This document shows positions 33,499 to 42,969 of a stretch of DNA of 64,000 nucleotides, piece by piece. How positions within the stretch are numbered: position 1 is the first letter of the stretch; each line of letters begins with the position of its first letter. This stretch comes from Bacillota bacterium (GTDB lineage: Bacteria; Bacillota; Clostridia; DSM-8532), in the NCBI GenBank assembly GCA_023415825.1, contig JAEZJF010000021.1, positions 62,001 to 126,000 of the forward strand, read 5' to 3'. The notes beneath the pieces were generated by a model. That model did no database searches, was not told the origin of the DNA, and saw nothing but the letters and a program-made list of their open reading frames with translations. Both the position numbers and the translations under genes were made by a program.

Positions 33499-35016
33499 TT
33501 AATCATAAGTATATGCGATTTCTTTTTCTATCTCCGCGTAGTTTTCAAGCATAGCGACAAATATATAAACAATCTGGGAATCAAACTGTGTCCCAGCCCC
33601 ACCCAGCAACTGGCTTATGGCAGTTTTTAAATCCAGCTTTGAACGGTAGTGGCGATCGGACATCATGGCATCAAAAGCATCAGCTACTGATACGATCCGA
33701 GCCATTAACGGTATCTGCTGCCCCATGAGGCCTTCAGGATAACCCTTTCCGTCAATTCTTTCATGATGGCATTTTACAACATGAACCACATCCTTAAACA
33801 TGGAGATAACAGAAAGAATACGGGCACCTTTTATGGGATGCTTTTTTATTTCGTCGTACTCTTTTACGCTCAACTTCTCACTTTTAAATAGTATATCATC
33901 TGTTATACCCATTTTCCCGACATCATGGAATAATCCGGAAACTCGTAATGTTTCAAGCTCATTCTCGTTTAAATCCAATGCTTTCCCTATTTTTACACAA
34001 TAATATGAAACCCGGTCGGAATGTCCCCGCGTGTATTCATCCTTTGCATCAACAACCTGCCTGAGTGCCTCAATTGTATCCATATATCGGATCCGCAGTT
34101 GTTCATAAGTTCGATTTAGTTCTTCATTTTTTATGTTCACAAGAGAATGCAGGAAGGCGTTACTGAGTGAGGATGCTGCCTGAGCTGCATAAATTTCGAG
34201 AAGCTTATAACCCTCTGTCATTTCGTTGACCGCATTTTCTTCACTTTCCACATAGATTACACCAATGGATTCGGTTATTTCATTGATTAACGGAAGAATA
34301 ATGCCGGTAGAAATTTTGATAGTCTGCCTGGTTATTTTAGCTTTTCCTATATTCTCAAGCAGTTCTGAGTCCAGCATAGGCATGAAATCGGATATATCGG
34401 CTTTGTATTTGCCGATACCCTTAAATATGCTTTTTCTTGAATCAAAGCTATCTACAATATTGTCAACGAGAATAAAAGCATTCTCGCTGCTGAACAACGG
34501 GAGCAATTCGGTAAGAATATCCTCCAGTATATTACCTATAGGCTGCAACTGATATATTTTGGGAACCGCCTGAAGTATCTTGTTTAAACCATCGCGAAAT
34601 TGCTTTATGGTGTTCATCATGCTAATGGATTTTATTCCTGACTCCACAAGAAGCTGTAATTGATCAAAACGGTCACTTTTTTCACAGTAGCCCTGAATAT
34701 CAAGTGCCTTAATTGTTTCCAAGGGTGGTGCCAGATCCTTATGTCCTGTTAATAACAAGATATATATTTCTGAATTGAATTGGCGGATTCTTCTTACGAC
34801 CTCATCACCATGAATGGGTGCCATCAAATAGTCCAGTAACATAAGATCAAAATGCTTGGTACGTACCCTTTCAACCGCCTCTAAGGGATCGGTAACACCT
34901 TCATAATAATAGCCGCTTCTCTTTAGCATGATGGATAGCGAATCAATAATGCCGGGTTCATCGTCAACGAGCAGAATCTTCATGTCATTTGTAAGAGCTG
35001 CCATTTTTCTTCTCAT
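33499..35016 (-). CDS. Response regulator REC-(DUF3369-like)-HD-GYP, c-di-GMP phosphodiesterase
   Basis: About 505 residues. The N-terminal receiver has MKILLVDDEPG, phospho-acceptor Asp 62 in LMLLDYLMAP and LLLTGHKD. The middle (about 125-300) is GAF-like and resembles DUF3369, seen between REC and HD-GYP in known regulators. The C-terminal HD-GYP domain has HDVGK (about 364) and HHERIDGKGYPEGL (about 417), with complete catalytic motifs for hydrolysing cyclic di-GMP. A GTG at 35025 is in frame, but GAGGAAG fits the ATG at 35016. It follows the histidine kinase by 24 bp and the NRPS operon, so it is the likely output of that kinase. No DNA-binding domain. Confidence 0.93.
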   Translation of the reverse strand: MRRKMAALTNDMKILLVDDEPGIIDSLSIMLKRSGYYYEGVTDPLEAVERVRTKHFDLMLLDYLMAPIHGDEVVRRIRQFNSEIYILLLTGHKDLAPPLETIKALDIQGYCEKSDRFDQLQLLVESGIKSISMMNTIKQFRDGLNKILQAVPKIYQLQPIGNILEDILTELLPLFSSENAFILVDNIVDSFDSRKSIFKGIGKYKADISDFMPMLDSELLENIGKAKITRQTIKISTGIILPLINEITESIGVIYVESEENAVNEMTEGYKLLEIYAAQAASSLSNAFLHSLVNIKNEELNRTYEQLRIRYMDTIEALRQVVDAKDEYTRGHSDRVSYYCVKIGKALDLNENELETLRVSGLFHDVGKMGITDDILFKSEKLSVKEYDEIKKHPIKGARILSVISMFKDVVHVVKCHHERIDGKGYPEGLMGQQIPLMARIVSVADAFDAMMSDRHYRSKLDLKTAISQLLGGAGTQFDSQIVYIFVAMLENYAEIEKEIAYTYD

Positions 35017-35040
35017 TTGCGACACTTCCTCAGTTAAAAA

Positions 35041-36867
35041 TTAGCTTATAATATCCGAGGCATGAGGTAGTTGTATATAAAAGGATGTTCCTTTACCTTC
35101 CACAGAATCAAACCACATCTTTCCACCGAACCTGCCCTTTATGGTTGAGTAGGACATATACAATCCAAGTCCGGTTCCGTCCTTCCCTTTTGTTGTGATC
35201 ATTTCTTTCAGAAGCCTGTGTTTTATACTCTCTGGTATACCTTTGGCATAATCCTTAATGGTGAATAGAATACTATTCTCATTGTACTCTATAATGAAAT
35301 CAATAACACCACTTTTCTTTTCGTAGGCCTGTATGGCATTCACAATTATATTATCGAATACTTGAACCAAACTGTTAACATCTCCAGATAACTCCGTGTT
35401 GCAATTAGCGTTGATAACAGTATTCAATCTGCAATTATAGCGAATCAGCTCATATTTCATAAGCAGTTCAATTCTTTTAACAAGCTCGCATACAGTAAAA
35501 CTCAAAAGCGAAGAAGAATTAAATTGCACAGCTTGACCTTTGACAGTATCAATAATATCCGACATATATGAACAATACGGTTTTATTTTATCAAGCCAGG
35601 AGCGCATTTCTTCAGCTATTTCATGATGGTCCTCAAGTGTGACACAGCTCTCCCCAACTGACTGTTCATATTCGTCAACCAGGTCCTTAAGTCCCTCAAC
35701 TGCTCCTGCTATAGACATGATGGGTGTCTTAAGGTTATGAGCTATCCCCCCCATGAGTTGACCCAATGAAGCTAACCGTTCCTGCTCCATCATAATGGCG
35801 TGTTTTTCTTCAATGGTTGCTATGTTTTTGACGTTCTCAGTTATGTCCTTGAATAAAATAATGGTTCCAAGATAATTACGGCTGGATATGATGGGGGTTA
35901 TTTCTATTTTAAAGTATTTATCAAAAAGACTTTCCTGAATGTGCTTTTCAAAGGAGATGGATTTCTCGGCTCTTCTGGCTTTTTCAATAAGCTCCATCAA
36001 TTTTTTATCGTGGCCTATCAGGCTCGTTCCCTCGAGTAATCGAAATAAACTCTTATTTCTGTAAATGGTGACAATATCTTTGAAGGTCGTTGCCATCGTT
36101 CTATTAAAATCAATAATCTGATACTCCTCGTTAATAACTATAAAACTATCTGAAATTCTGTCCACTACTGTTTGCAGCGCAATGGGCGCCACGCCTAAAA
36201 AGTTATAACGGAAGATTGCCAAAGCGAAGCACAAAACAGCAAAGGAAAAAGATATAGCTGTTGAGTAAGCAGGTAGAACTATTACTTTAAAGGTTGCAAG
36301 AACATTAACAATGAGAGGTATTAAAACCCCAATTAATAGCAAAGTTGTTTGCTTGGAAAAAAAACCAGAGTTTTTAAACGAAGAATAAATTAAAAGGCTT
36401 ATCCCAATCAATATATAGATGTATGCATATATAGAATGAATAATAAAGAATTCGCCATATTCTACCACACTATTGTAAATAGAATATTTAACAAAGTAAT
36501 AATGATGGTATTCGTTAGTTATTAACAATAAATAATCTATAATCGGGAAAACAAATAATAGAGCAGTTTTGAGGGAAATTCTTATTTTAGTATAGAAATA
36601 TATAAATCCGATGAAAAGAACTGTTGTTGGTATAAAAATAAGCCCGAAATAGTAAAAATAAACAAACAACATCGTAAAAGGGCCGTTCAACATAATTGAG
36701 TATACCTCAAGTATGTGTCCCAAAGTCCATATAAAAAGCAACAATATAGCGCTCAAAAAGCAATAATGCAGTTGAGTTTTATGCTTCATCCTACAAATGA
36801 AAAAAAACAGAACCAACGATAGAAGAGCCGATATATGTAATAATATAAAATTAAAATCGAAATACAA
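35041..36867 (-). CDS. 7TM-PAS sensor histidine kinase
   Basis: A 608-residue membrane kinase. The N-terminal 220 residues form seven hydrophobic helices of the HisK-N-7TM class, used to sense small membrane-soluble or extracellular ligands. Then a PAS domain (about 230-345), HisKA with phospho-acceptor His 377 in GGIAHNLKTP, and an ATPase domain with DNIIVNAIQAYEKK, DYAKGIPESI and GKDGTGLGLYMSY. The start is TTG (36867) with GGGGAGG seven bases upstream. It lies 27 bp after the NRPS stop and 24 bp before the HD-GYP regulator, so it probably senses something tied to the NRPS. Partner assignment is inferred from gene order. Confidence 0.92.
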   Translation of the reverse strand: MYFDFNFILLHISALLSLVLFFFICRMKHKTQLHYCFLSAILLLFIWTLGHILEVYSIMLNGPFTMLFVYFYYFGLIFIPTTVLFIGFIYFYTKIRISLKTALLFVFPIIDYLLLITNEYHHYYFVKYSIYNSVVEYGEFFIIHSIYAYIYILIGISLLIYSSFKNSGFFSKQTTLLLIGVLIPLIVNVLATFKVIVLPAYSTAISFSFAVLCFALAIFRYNFLGVAPIALQTVVDRISDSFIVINEEYQIIDFNRTMATTFKDIVTIYRNKSLFRLLEGTSLIGHDKKLMELIEKARRAEKSISFEKHIQESLFDKYFKIEITPIISSRNYLGTIILFKDITENVKNIATIEEKHAIMMEQERLASLGQLMGGIAHNLKTPIMSIAGAVEGLKDLVDEYEQSVGESCVTLEDHHEIAEEMRSWLDKIKPYCSYMSDIIDTVKGQAVQFNSSSLLSFTVCELVKRIELLMKYELIRYNCRLNTVINANCNTELSGDVNSLVQVFDNIIVNAIQAYEKKSGVIDFIIEYNENSILFTIKDYAKGIPESIKHRLLKEMITTKGKDGTGLGLYMSYSTIKGRFGGKMWFDSVEGKGTSFYIQLPHASDIIS

Positions 36868-36894
36868 AATTGAGCCTCCCCTTTAAGCTACAAT

Positions 36895-39800
36895 TTAGCG
36901 TATTACTTTTCCAAATAGCTTTCTGAACAAATCTACTTTTTGTTGCGGGATAACAAAATCGTCACAATGAAGGGTCGCTCCACTAAAATGATTATTCTTG
37001 AGAATATGATAGTGTTTTACACTATCGTTGCATTTTACAGCTCCAATTGTTGGTGATATTTCCCGGAATTTTGTTGTAAGCAGACTGGACAGTATACAGC
37101 CGGTTATTTCATGTTTACTTATAAAATGCTGATAATAATCCTGCTTAATAGATTTATCAACATATTCAGGTAGATAAACATATTTATCCATTGGGCTTTC
37201 TGAATAAATGACTCCACCTTCAGTAAAGAGTATATCTCCATTCCTATTCAATCTCTTTATAGCCTGATCTTTGGAAAAGCAGTGTGGACCTGAATCATCT
37301 ATAATTAATGTTCCAGGCTTTAGTAAATGAACATCAATAATGTCTGGCGCATTTGTCGCGCCAATAATCAATGTAGAATCATAGGCTTCCGGTGGTAAGC
37401 TATTTGCTCTGGAATAAATGATGTTAATTTCTCCATTATAATTTTTTTTAAGCTTTCGTTTAATTCCATTTAAATAATCACTTTTTTGATAAAGATCACA
37501 TAAAGTAATTCTTTTAGTTTTTGTATAAAGTGACAGTAATAATTCAGTTACTGCAGTACCGACACTTCCCATACCTAAGACAAGAATATCCTCATTTTGT
37601 ATATCTCTGTTACTCTCAATAATTAGTCTTTCAATTGACAGTACTACAGATGCGGCTGTCGTAGCATGACCTGTCGTTACTTGAATTTCGGATTTTATAT
37701 TATTGGCAATATCTATGCCATAATTTGTGGCAGACGGTATCAAACCCGTTAATGAAACAATTTTTGCACCAAGATACTCGGCTTGCTTAATTCCTTCTAA
37801 ACCTAGGCTTAGCAATCTGTCTTTCTCACGATACAGATCCATGCCAATTATAGGTAAAGCAAAAACGCCAATATTACCCAATGAGGTTTTCATATAGTTA
37901 TAAAGGAACGGCTGATCATTATGCATCAGAATACCTGAATCATTTGGAATATAAGTTAAAGCAGCAGAATCAATTTTAGGCAAATCACCTTTAATAATGA
38001 GTTTTGAAATATCACTTTCTACAATAATACTTTTTGAATGTTTATCATTATAATTTACGTTTTTTCTGTCCTTTTGCCTAATGATATTACTTAATTTACT
38101 GATTGTGGGGTTTTTGTACACATCCTCAGTACTTAACCTATACCCCTCTCTGTCAAAAAAAGATATAAGCTGTATCACTGTTAACGAATCAGCACCGTAT
38201 TCAAAAATATCCCCTGTCACACTTAAGTCATCTATTTTTAGGAGTTTTCTAAGTACATCAAACAATTTGGCTTCTATTTTGTTTGAAGGCAGAATCATTT
38301 TTTCATTATCTTTCTTATCAAAGTTTATTTCTGGAAGCTTACGAAAATCTGTTTTACCGTTTGATGTTAGTGGAATATTGTTTACTTGAACGAGAAAACT
38401 TGGGATCATATGCCGCGGCAGATGGGTACTTAATAATCCTTTAAGATCATTGGGACTTATAATAGTACCCTCTCCACAAACATAATAGGCACAAATAAAA
38501 TCATCATAACTATTTCTACTTTTTATAACAACTGCTACGTCCTTAATTCCAGAGCATTGCAGGATTATATTTTCAATTTCATCCAACTCAATTCTATAAC
38601 CTCTTAGCTTGATCTGTTTATCTTTTCTCCCTAAAAACTCAATTTCACCTTTTGGGTACCAACGAGCGATATCTCCGGTTTTATAAAGTCTGTCATTACT
38701 ATCAAGTGGACTAGGGATGAATGCTTTTTCTGTTAATTCATCATTATTAATATAACCTCTTGCCAAGCTTTCGCCAGAAATATAAAGTTCTCCTTGAATA
38801 CCTATTGGAACAAGATTAAGAGAACTATCTAAAATAAAAACTTTAGTATTATTAATGGGCTTTCCTATTGTTATTTTATTAGTATCAGATAAATCTTTGA
38901 ATGTCGATGCTATAGTAGTTTCAGTCGGCCCATATGCATTAATTATTTTTGCTTTTGTTTGTTCCTTTAATTTAGCCAAAAACTGCGGTTCAAATTTTTC
39001 TCCACCTGACATAATATGCTGTATTTTAGCTAAGCAATGCTTACAATGATCATCATTTAATAATAGTTTTATTTTTGCCGGTGTTGTCAGCATAGTCGTA
39101 ACATCATTTTGGATAATTAAGTTACTTAGTAAAAAAGGTATTTTTTGTTCCTCATTATTAGCGATAATAAGTACTGATCCATATATGAGGGCTGGCATAA
39201 TTTCTAAAATAAAGACATCAAAACAGATTGACGCAGCTGATAAAACAACTGACTTTTCATTAATATCGAATAAATTTTTGATGCTGATAATAAAATTATG
39301 CAAAGCTCTGTGCTCAATCATTACACCCTTAGGTGTTCCAGTAGAACCAGATGTATAAATCAAATAAGCCAAATGGGTCGATTGATTAAGCGGATTCAAG
39401 TCTTTTGTATGCGCGCTATCATATAAGGAATCATTAAAAATATCGATAAATTCTACGTCAAATTCTTTATTCTCGTATATATCTTTTGATGATAAAACAA
39501 TGCTGGTATTGCTCTCTTCAAGCATGTATTTAATTCTTTCAACAGGGTAGTCGGGTTCTATGGGCATAAAAGCTCCGCCGGCCTTTAGTATGCCTAATAT
39601 TCCGATGATCATTTCAAGTGATCGGTTTATCAACAAACCAACTACTTGATCAGCCTTGACTTCTTTCTGCCTTAAAAGATGAGCCAATTGATTGGACCTA
39701 TTGTTTAGTTCCCGATAGGTTAAGGTTTTGTCTTCAAACTTTAATGCCACCTTATCCGGTGTCTTCTTAACCTGCTCTTCAAATAATTGATGTATTAATT

Positions 39801-41184
39801 TTTCCCGTGGATAAACCATTCCGGTGTCATTAAATTCATACAAAAGCTTCTTTTTTTCGCTTTCCGGCAGTATTTCTATTTTGCAGATTTTATTATTGGG
39901 ATTATCCAGAGCATGCCATAAAAGGCTTAAAACATGCTGATGTATGAATTCTATTTCCTTATCATAGTACAAGTCGATATGATAATCGTAGTCAATAATA
40001 AGTACACCTTCATCATCCCTGTCATTGATATGTATGGTAAGTGAATTAGATTGGTTTTCATTAAAATGCCATCTTGTAGAATAATTGAGCTCATGGGATA
40101 TATCCAACTTTGAATTTTGGTATGAAAGCACGATATCATATAGATTATCTGAAAAACCATGTTTTTCGCGTACATACCTTATTATGGAATCATAAGGATA
40201 GCGTTGGTGCCTGTATGAAGTCGAACATAAATCTATAATATCCCGGAAAAAAGATGAAAATGAATCTTCACTCTTAATATTGATATATAATGGTATGGTG
40301 CTTATAAACATACCAAATGTACTCTTATCCACCTGATTGAGTCTATTTATTATAGGAGTGCCAATAATTAAATCTTCTTTTGCGCTTATTCTGTTAATAT
40401 ACATGGCTAATGCTGATAAAAATAAGGGATAGGGTGATATTTTGTTTTCTGCACAATAACTTCGCAATAAATTGGTGAATTTTTTGGGGGCGACAAATGT
40501 TTTTCTTTTAGATCTTGTAGATTTGGTATTAGTATTCCGCTGTTTTAGTACTGTTACCTCCGGAGAGCATTCAAATTTATTCTCCCAGAACAATTTATCT
40601 TTTATATAGCGGTTGGACTCTTTATAAAGCTGTTCATTGTGAATGAATGAAAGGTACGATGGCAATACCGTATTTTTATTAGCATCACCCTTATTATTCA
40701 TCAATTCAAAATAGCACCTGGTAACAACGTTGCACATAAGACTCATTGACCATGCGTCTGAAATAATATGATGGATTTTAGTAAAAATTCCACCTTCCGT
40801 ATCACTCAGTTTAAGGATCACAAAGTGGTATAAATCGCTATTCAATAACTCAAACGGTTTTAGCGTCTCTTGGCTATCCCATTCGTACATGGCTTTTACA
40901 GGATCATTACAGTTTGAAAAATCCTTGATCTCAATGCCTTGATACTGATAATCTGAAATATACTGACAGGGATTCCCATTATCGTCCAAACAAAGCCTTA
41001 ATCGAATTCCCTCATTATTTTTGATAAAGAGATTTATAGCTTGTGTAAATAAATTAAAATCAACCTTTTCTTTAATTTTTAATGTACCTGCGACGTTTGA
41101 TATGCTTGTATGAGGATACATTTTATCGGTATACCATATGGATAATTGTGGTGATGTTAATGGGTAATACGTTATATCTTGCAT
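36895..41184 (-). CDS. NRPS module C-A-T fused to acyl-ACP reductase-like domain
   Basis: A 1429-residue synthetase. Condensation domain (about 6-430) with HHIISDAW at 138; adenylation domain (about 455-940) with YTSGSTGTPKG, NAYGPTETT, YKTGDIARW and NGKTDFRKLP; carrier domain (about 968-1040) with the phosphopantetheine Ser 1000 in GADSL; and a C-terminal domain (about 1080-1429) that I align by eye with cyanobacterial acyl-ACP reductase: LTGLIPSATNYG, TTGHATTAASV, dinucleotide loop VLGMGSVGTAV and EGGVIYSES. Cys 1363 (TGCILSS) aligns with the acylated Cys 294 of Synechococcus AAR. My reading of the specificity pocket is D-V-L-L-M-G-A-I-A-K, hydrophobic, unassigned. The ATG at 41184 has GGAGG. 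Predicted product: an N-acyl aminoaldehyde. No PPTase nearby. Confidence 0.88.
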   Translation of the reverse strand: MQDITYYPLTSPQLSIWYTDKMYPHTSISNVAGTLKIKEKVDFNLFTQAINLFIKNNEGIRLRLCLDDNGNPCQYISDYQYQGIEIKDFSNCNDPVKAMYEWDSQETLKPFELLNSDLYHFVILKLSDTEGGIFTKIHHIISDAWSMSLMCNVVTRCYFELMNNKGDANKNTVLPSYLSFIHNEQLYKESNRYIKDKLFWENKFECSPEVTVLKQRNTNTKSTRSKRKTFVAPKKFTNLLRSYCAENKISPYPLFLSALAMYINRISAKEDLIIGTPIINRLNQVDKSTFGMFISTIPLYINIKSEDSFSSFFRDIIDLCSTSYRHQRYPYDSIIRYVREKHGFSDNLYDIVLSYQNSKLDISHELNYSTRWHFNENQSNSLTIHINDRDDEGVLIIDYDYHIDLYYDKEIEFIHQHVLSLLWHALDNPNNKICKIEILPESEKKKLLYEFNDTGMVYPREKLIHQLFEEQVKKTPDKVALKFEDKTLTYRELNNRSNQLAHLLRQKEVKADQVVGLLINRSLEMIIGILGILKAGGAFMPIEPDYPVERIKYMLEESNTSIVLSSKDIYENKEFDVEFIDIFNDSLYDSAHTKDLNPLNQSTHLAYLIYTSGSTGTPKGVMIEHRALHNFIISIKNLFDINEKSVVLSAASICFDVFILEIMPALIYGSVLIIANNEEQKIPFLLSNLIIQNDVTTMLTTPAKIKLLLNDDHCKHCLAKIQHIMSGGEKFEPQFLAKLKEQTKAKIINAYGPTETTIASTFKDLSDTNKITIGKPINNTKVFILDSSLNLVPIGIQGELYISGESLARGYINNDELTEKAFIPSPLDSNDRLYKTGDIARWYPKGEIEFLGRKDKQIKLRGYRIELDEIENIILQCSGIKDVAVVIKSRNSYDDFICAYYVCGEGTIISPNDLKGLLSTHLPRHMIPSFLVQVNNIPLTSNGKTDFRKLPEINFDKKDNEKMILPSNKIEAKLFDVLRKLLKIDDLSVTGDIFEYGADSLTVIQLISFFDREGYRLSTEDVYKNPTISKLSNIIRQKDRKNVNYNDKHSKSIIVESDISKLIIKGDLPKIDSAALTYIPNDSGILMHNDQPFLYNYMKTSLGNIGVFALPIIGMDLYREKDRLLSLGLEGIKQAEYLGAKIVSLTGLIPSATNYGIDIANNIKSEIQVTTGHATTAASVVLSIERLIIESNRDIQNEDILVLGMGSVGTAVTELLLSLYTKTKRITLCDLYQKSDYLNGIKRKLKKNYNGEINIIYSRANSLPPEAYDSTLIIGATNAPDIIDVHLLKPGTLIIDDSGPHCFSKDQAIKRLNRNGDILFTEGGVIYSESPMDKYVYLPEYVDKSIKQDYYQHFISKHEITGCILSSLLTTKFREISPTIGAVKCNDSVKHYHILKNNHFSGATLHCDDFVIPQQKVDLFRKLFGKVIR

Positions 41185-41316
41185 ATATACCTCCAAATGA
41201 CAATTTATCATATGTAAATAATTATAATTGCATTATTTGAATATTTTATCATATTAGAGTATATTTAGCTATTAATTTAGAAGAATATTGCATTTTTGAA
41301 GCTTGACCCGAAAAAT

Positions 41317-41371
41317 AAAAACCTCCATAGCTAAGGTCTGCACAATAAGCGACCTATAGAATGGAGGTTTT
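41317..41371 (-). terminator. Terminator of YjgR-type ATPase gene
   Basis: AAAACCTCCAT and ATGGAGGTTTT are perfect 11-bp complements enclosing a loop with an inner AGGTC/GACCT stem. On the minus strand the hairpin is followed by TATTTTT. Confidence 0.75.
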
Positions 41372-41387
41372 ATACTAAAAATTGCTT

Positions 41388-42896
41388 TTACTTTCTCAAC
41401 GAGCCAAGCAGCCCACGGAACAAAGAACGCCCCAGCTCTCTTCCAATGGAAGTGACGGCAGATCCGGCAGCCCTTTCCAACATTGATTTCCCAGCTCTGG
41501 TTTGACTTGTCGAGGACCTTCGATTGGTACTTCTTGCTCTTTCTCTTTCTTCCTTTTCCCACTGTTTTTGTCGTTCAAGCCGATCCTGTTCATCTCGCGC
41601 AAGCTCCTGCTCCTGCCTTACTTTTGTTTGCAAGAGCTCATAGGCTGATTCTCGGTCAACTTCCCGGTCATATTTACCGCCCATTGGGGAAGCTGCAATG
41701 ATGCGGCTCCGGGCTGTCTCATCAACGGGTCCGAACTGACTTTGGGGAGGTAGAATAAATCCCCGCTCTACGATTCCGGGACGGCCTTCTTCATCCAGAC
41801 AGGAAACAAGGGCTTCACCTGTTGCCAGCTCTGAAATAACAGATTCTGTATCAAACCCAGGGTTCGGGCGAAATGCCTGAGCGGCTGCCTTAACCTTTTT
41901 CAGTTCGGCAGGCGTATAAGCACGAAGCGCGTGCTGTATACGGTTTCCAAGTTGCCCTAATACGTCCTGCGGCAGGTCGGCCGGATTCTGAGTAATAAAA
42001 TAAACACCGACACCTTTAGAACGGATCAGTCTTACAACCTGCTCTATTTTTTGAAGCAGAATCTTGGGAGCATCCTCAAACAGGAGATGGGCCTCATCAA
42101 AGAAAAACACCATCTTTGGCTTGTCCATATCCCCCGCCTCGGGAAGTGTCTCAAAAAGCTCGGAGAGCATCCAGAGAAGGAAGGTAGAATAAAGAGCCGG
42201 TGTATGAAAAAGCTTGACACTATGCAGAATATTGATATAGCCTTGCCCTTCCCGTGTAGTCTGCATCCAGTCGAAAATATCCAAGGCTGGTTCTCCAAAG
42301 AAATAGGTTCCTCCTTGATCTTCCAGGGCAATCAGGCTGCGGAGGATAGCTCCTATGCTTTGCGCTGAAATATTGCCATAATCCAAAGTATATTCCTTGG
42401 CATGGTCCCCGACATATTGAATCATGGCACGGAGATCCTTTAAATCAAGCAATAATAAGCCTTTATCATCAGCTATGCGGAATACGATATTTAGAATACC
42501 TGTTTGGGTTTCGTTCAATCCGAGTAGTCTTGCTAAAAGTAAAGCGCCCATCTCAGAAACAGTGGTGCGAACCGGATGGCCTCCTTCACCAAACAGATCC
42601 CAGAAACGTACCGGGTAAGCCTTATAAGAAAAGTCCTCTATACCCAGACGATCTATCCTCTCCTGGAGCTTTGGATTGTTCGTGCCAGGTGCTGCAAGTC
42701 CTGCCAGGTCTCCTTTGATATCAGCGAGAAAAACCGGAACCCCCCTATCGCTGAAGGATTCAGCCAATACCTTCAAAGTGACGGTTTTACCCGTGCCGGT
42801 AGCCCCAGCTATAAGCCCGTGCCGATTGGCCATTTGAGGTAATAGATAGATGGGGATTTCGCTTTTTGCAATCCATATTTTATCATTGGATAACAT
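41388..42896 (-). CDS. HerA-like ATPase of YjgR/DUF853 family
   Basis: About 502 residues. Walker A GATGTGKTV near residue 28, LADIKGDLAGLA, Walker B MVFFFDEAHLLFEDA, ITQNPADLPQDVLGQLGNRIQHALRA (quoted in part: NPADLPQDVLGQLGNR) and a highly charged C-terminal coiled coil (EQELARDEQDRLERQKQWE). Proteins of this family are HerA-fold helicase-like ATPases of unknown role, about 500 residues long. Start is uncertain: ATGs at 42941, 42917 and 42896 are in frame, and GGAGCG fits 42896. The last 40 residues have glycine/arginine content typical of the family tail. Not part of the NRPS operon: a terminator lies between. Confidence 0.9.
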   Translation of the reverse strand: MLSNDKIWIAKSEIPIYLLPQMANRHGLIAGATGTGKTVTLKVLAESFSDRGVPVFLADIKGDLAGLAAPGTNNPKLQERIDRLGIEDFSYKAYPVRFWDLFGEGGHPVRTTVSEMGALLLARLLGLNETQTGILNIVFRIADDKGLLLLDLKDLRAMIQYVGDHAKEYTLDYGNISAQSIGAILRSLIALEDQGGTYFFGEPALDIFDWMQTTREGQGYINILHSVKLFHTPALYSTFLLWMLSELFETLPEAGDMDKPKMVFFFDEAHLLFEDAPKILLQKIEQVVRLIRSKGVGVYFITQNPADLPQDVLGQLGNRIQHALRAYTPAELKKVKAAAQAFRPNPGFDTESVISELATGEALVSCLDEEGRPGIVERGFILPPQSQFGPVDETARSRIIAASPMGGKYDREVDRESAYELLQTKVRQEQELARDEQDRLERQKQWEKEERERARSTNRRSSTSQTRAGKSMLERAAGSAVTSIGRELGRSLFRGLLGSLRK

Positions 42897-42969
42897 ATAA
42901 TCGCTCCTTGCATTCATTTTTAATAGTCCTTCATGTTTCACATGGCAGCAAAATCATTGATAATCATAT

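Noticed and set aside
33499..41184. Phosphopantetheinyl transferase or fatty-acid partner gene for the NRPS
   Set aside because: None of the neighbouring genes fits; a host-encoded PPTase elsewhere must be assumed.
41272..41562. Minus-strand frame of 96 codons near the NRPS start
   Set aside because: It overlaps the real YjgR-type gene in another frame and crosses its terminator.
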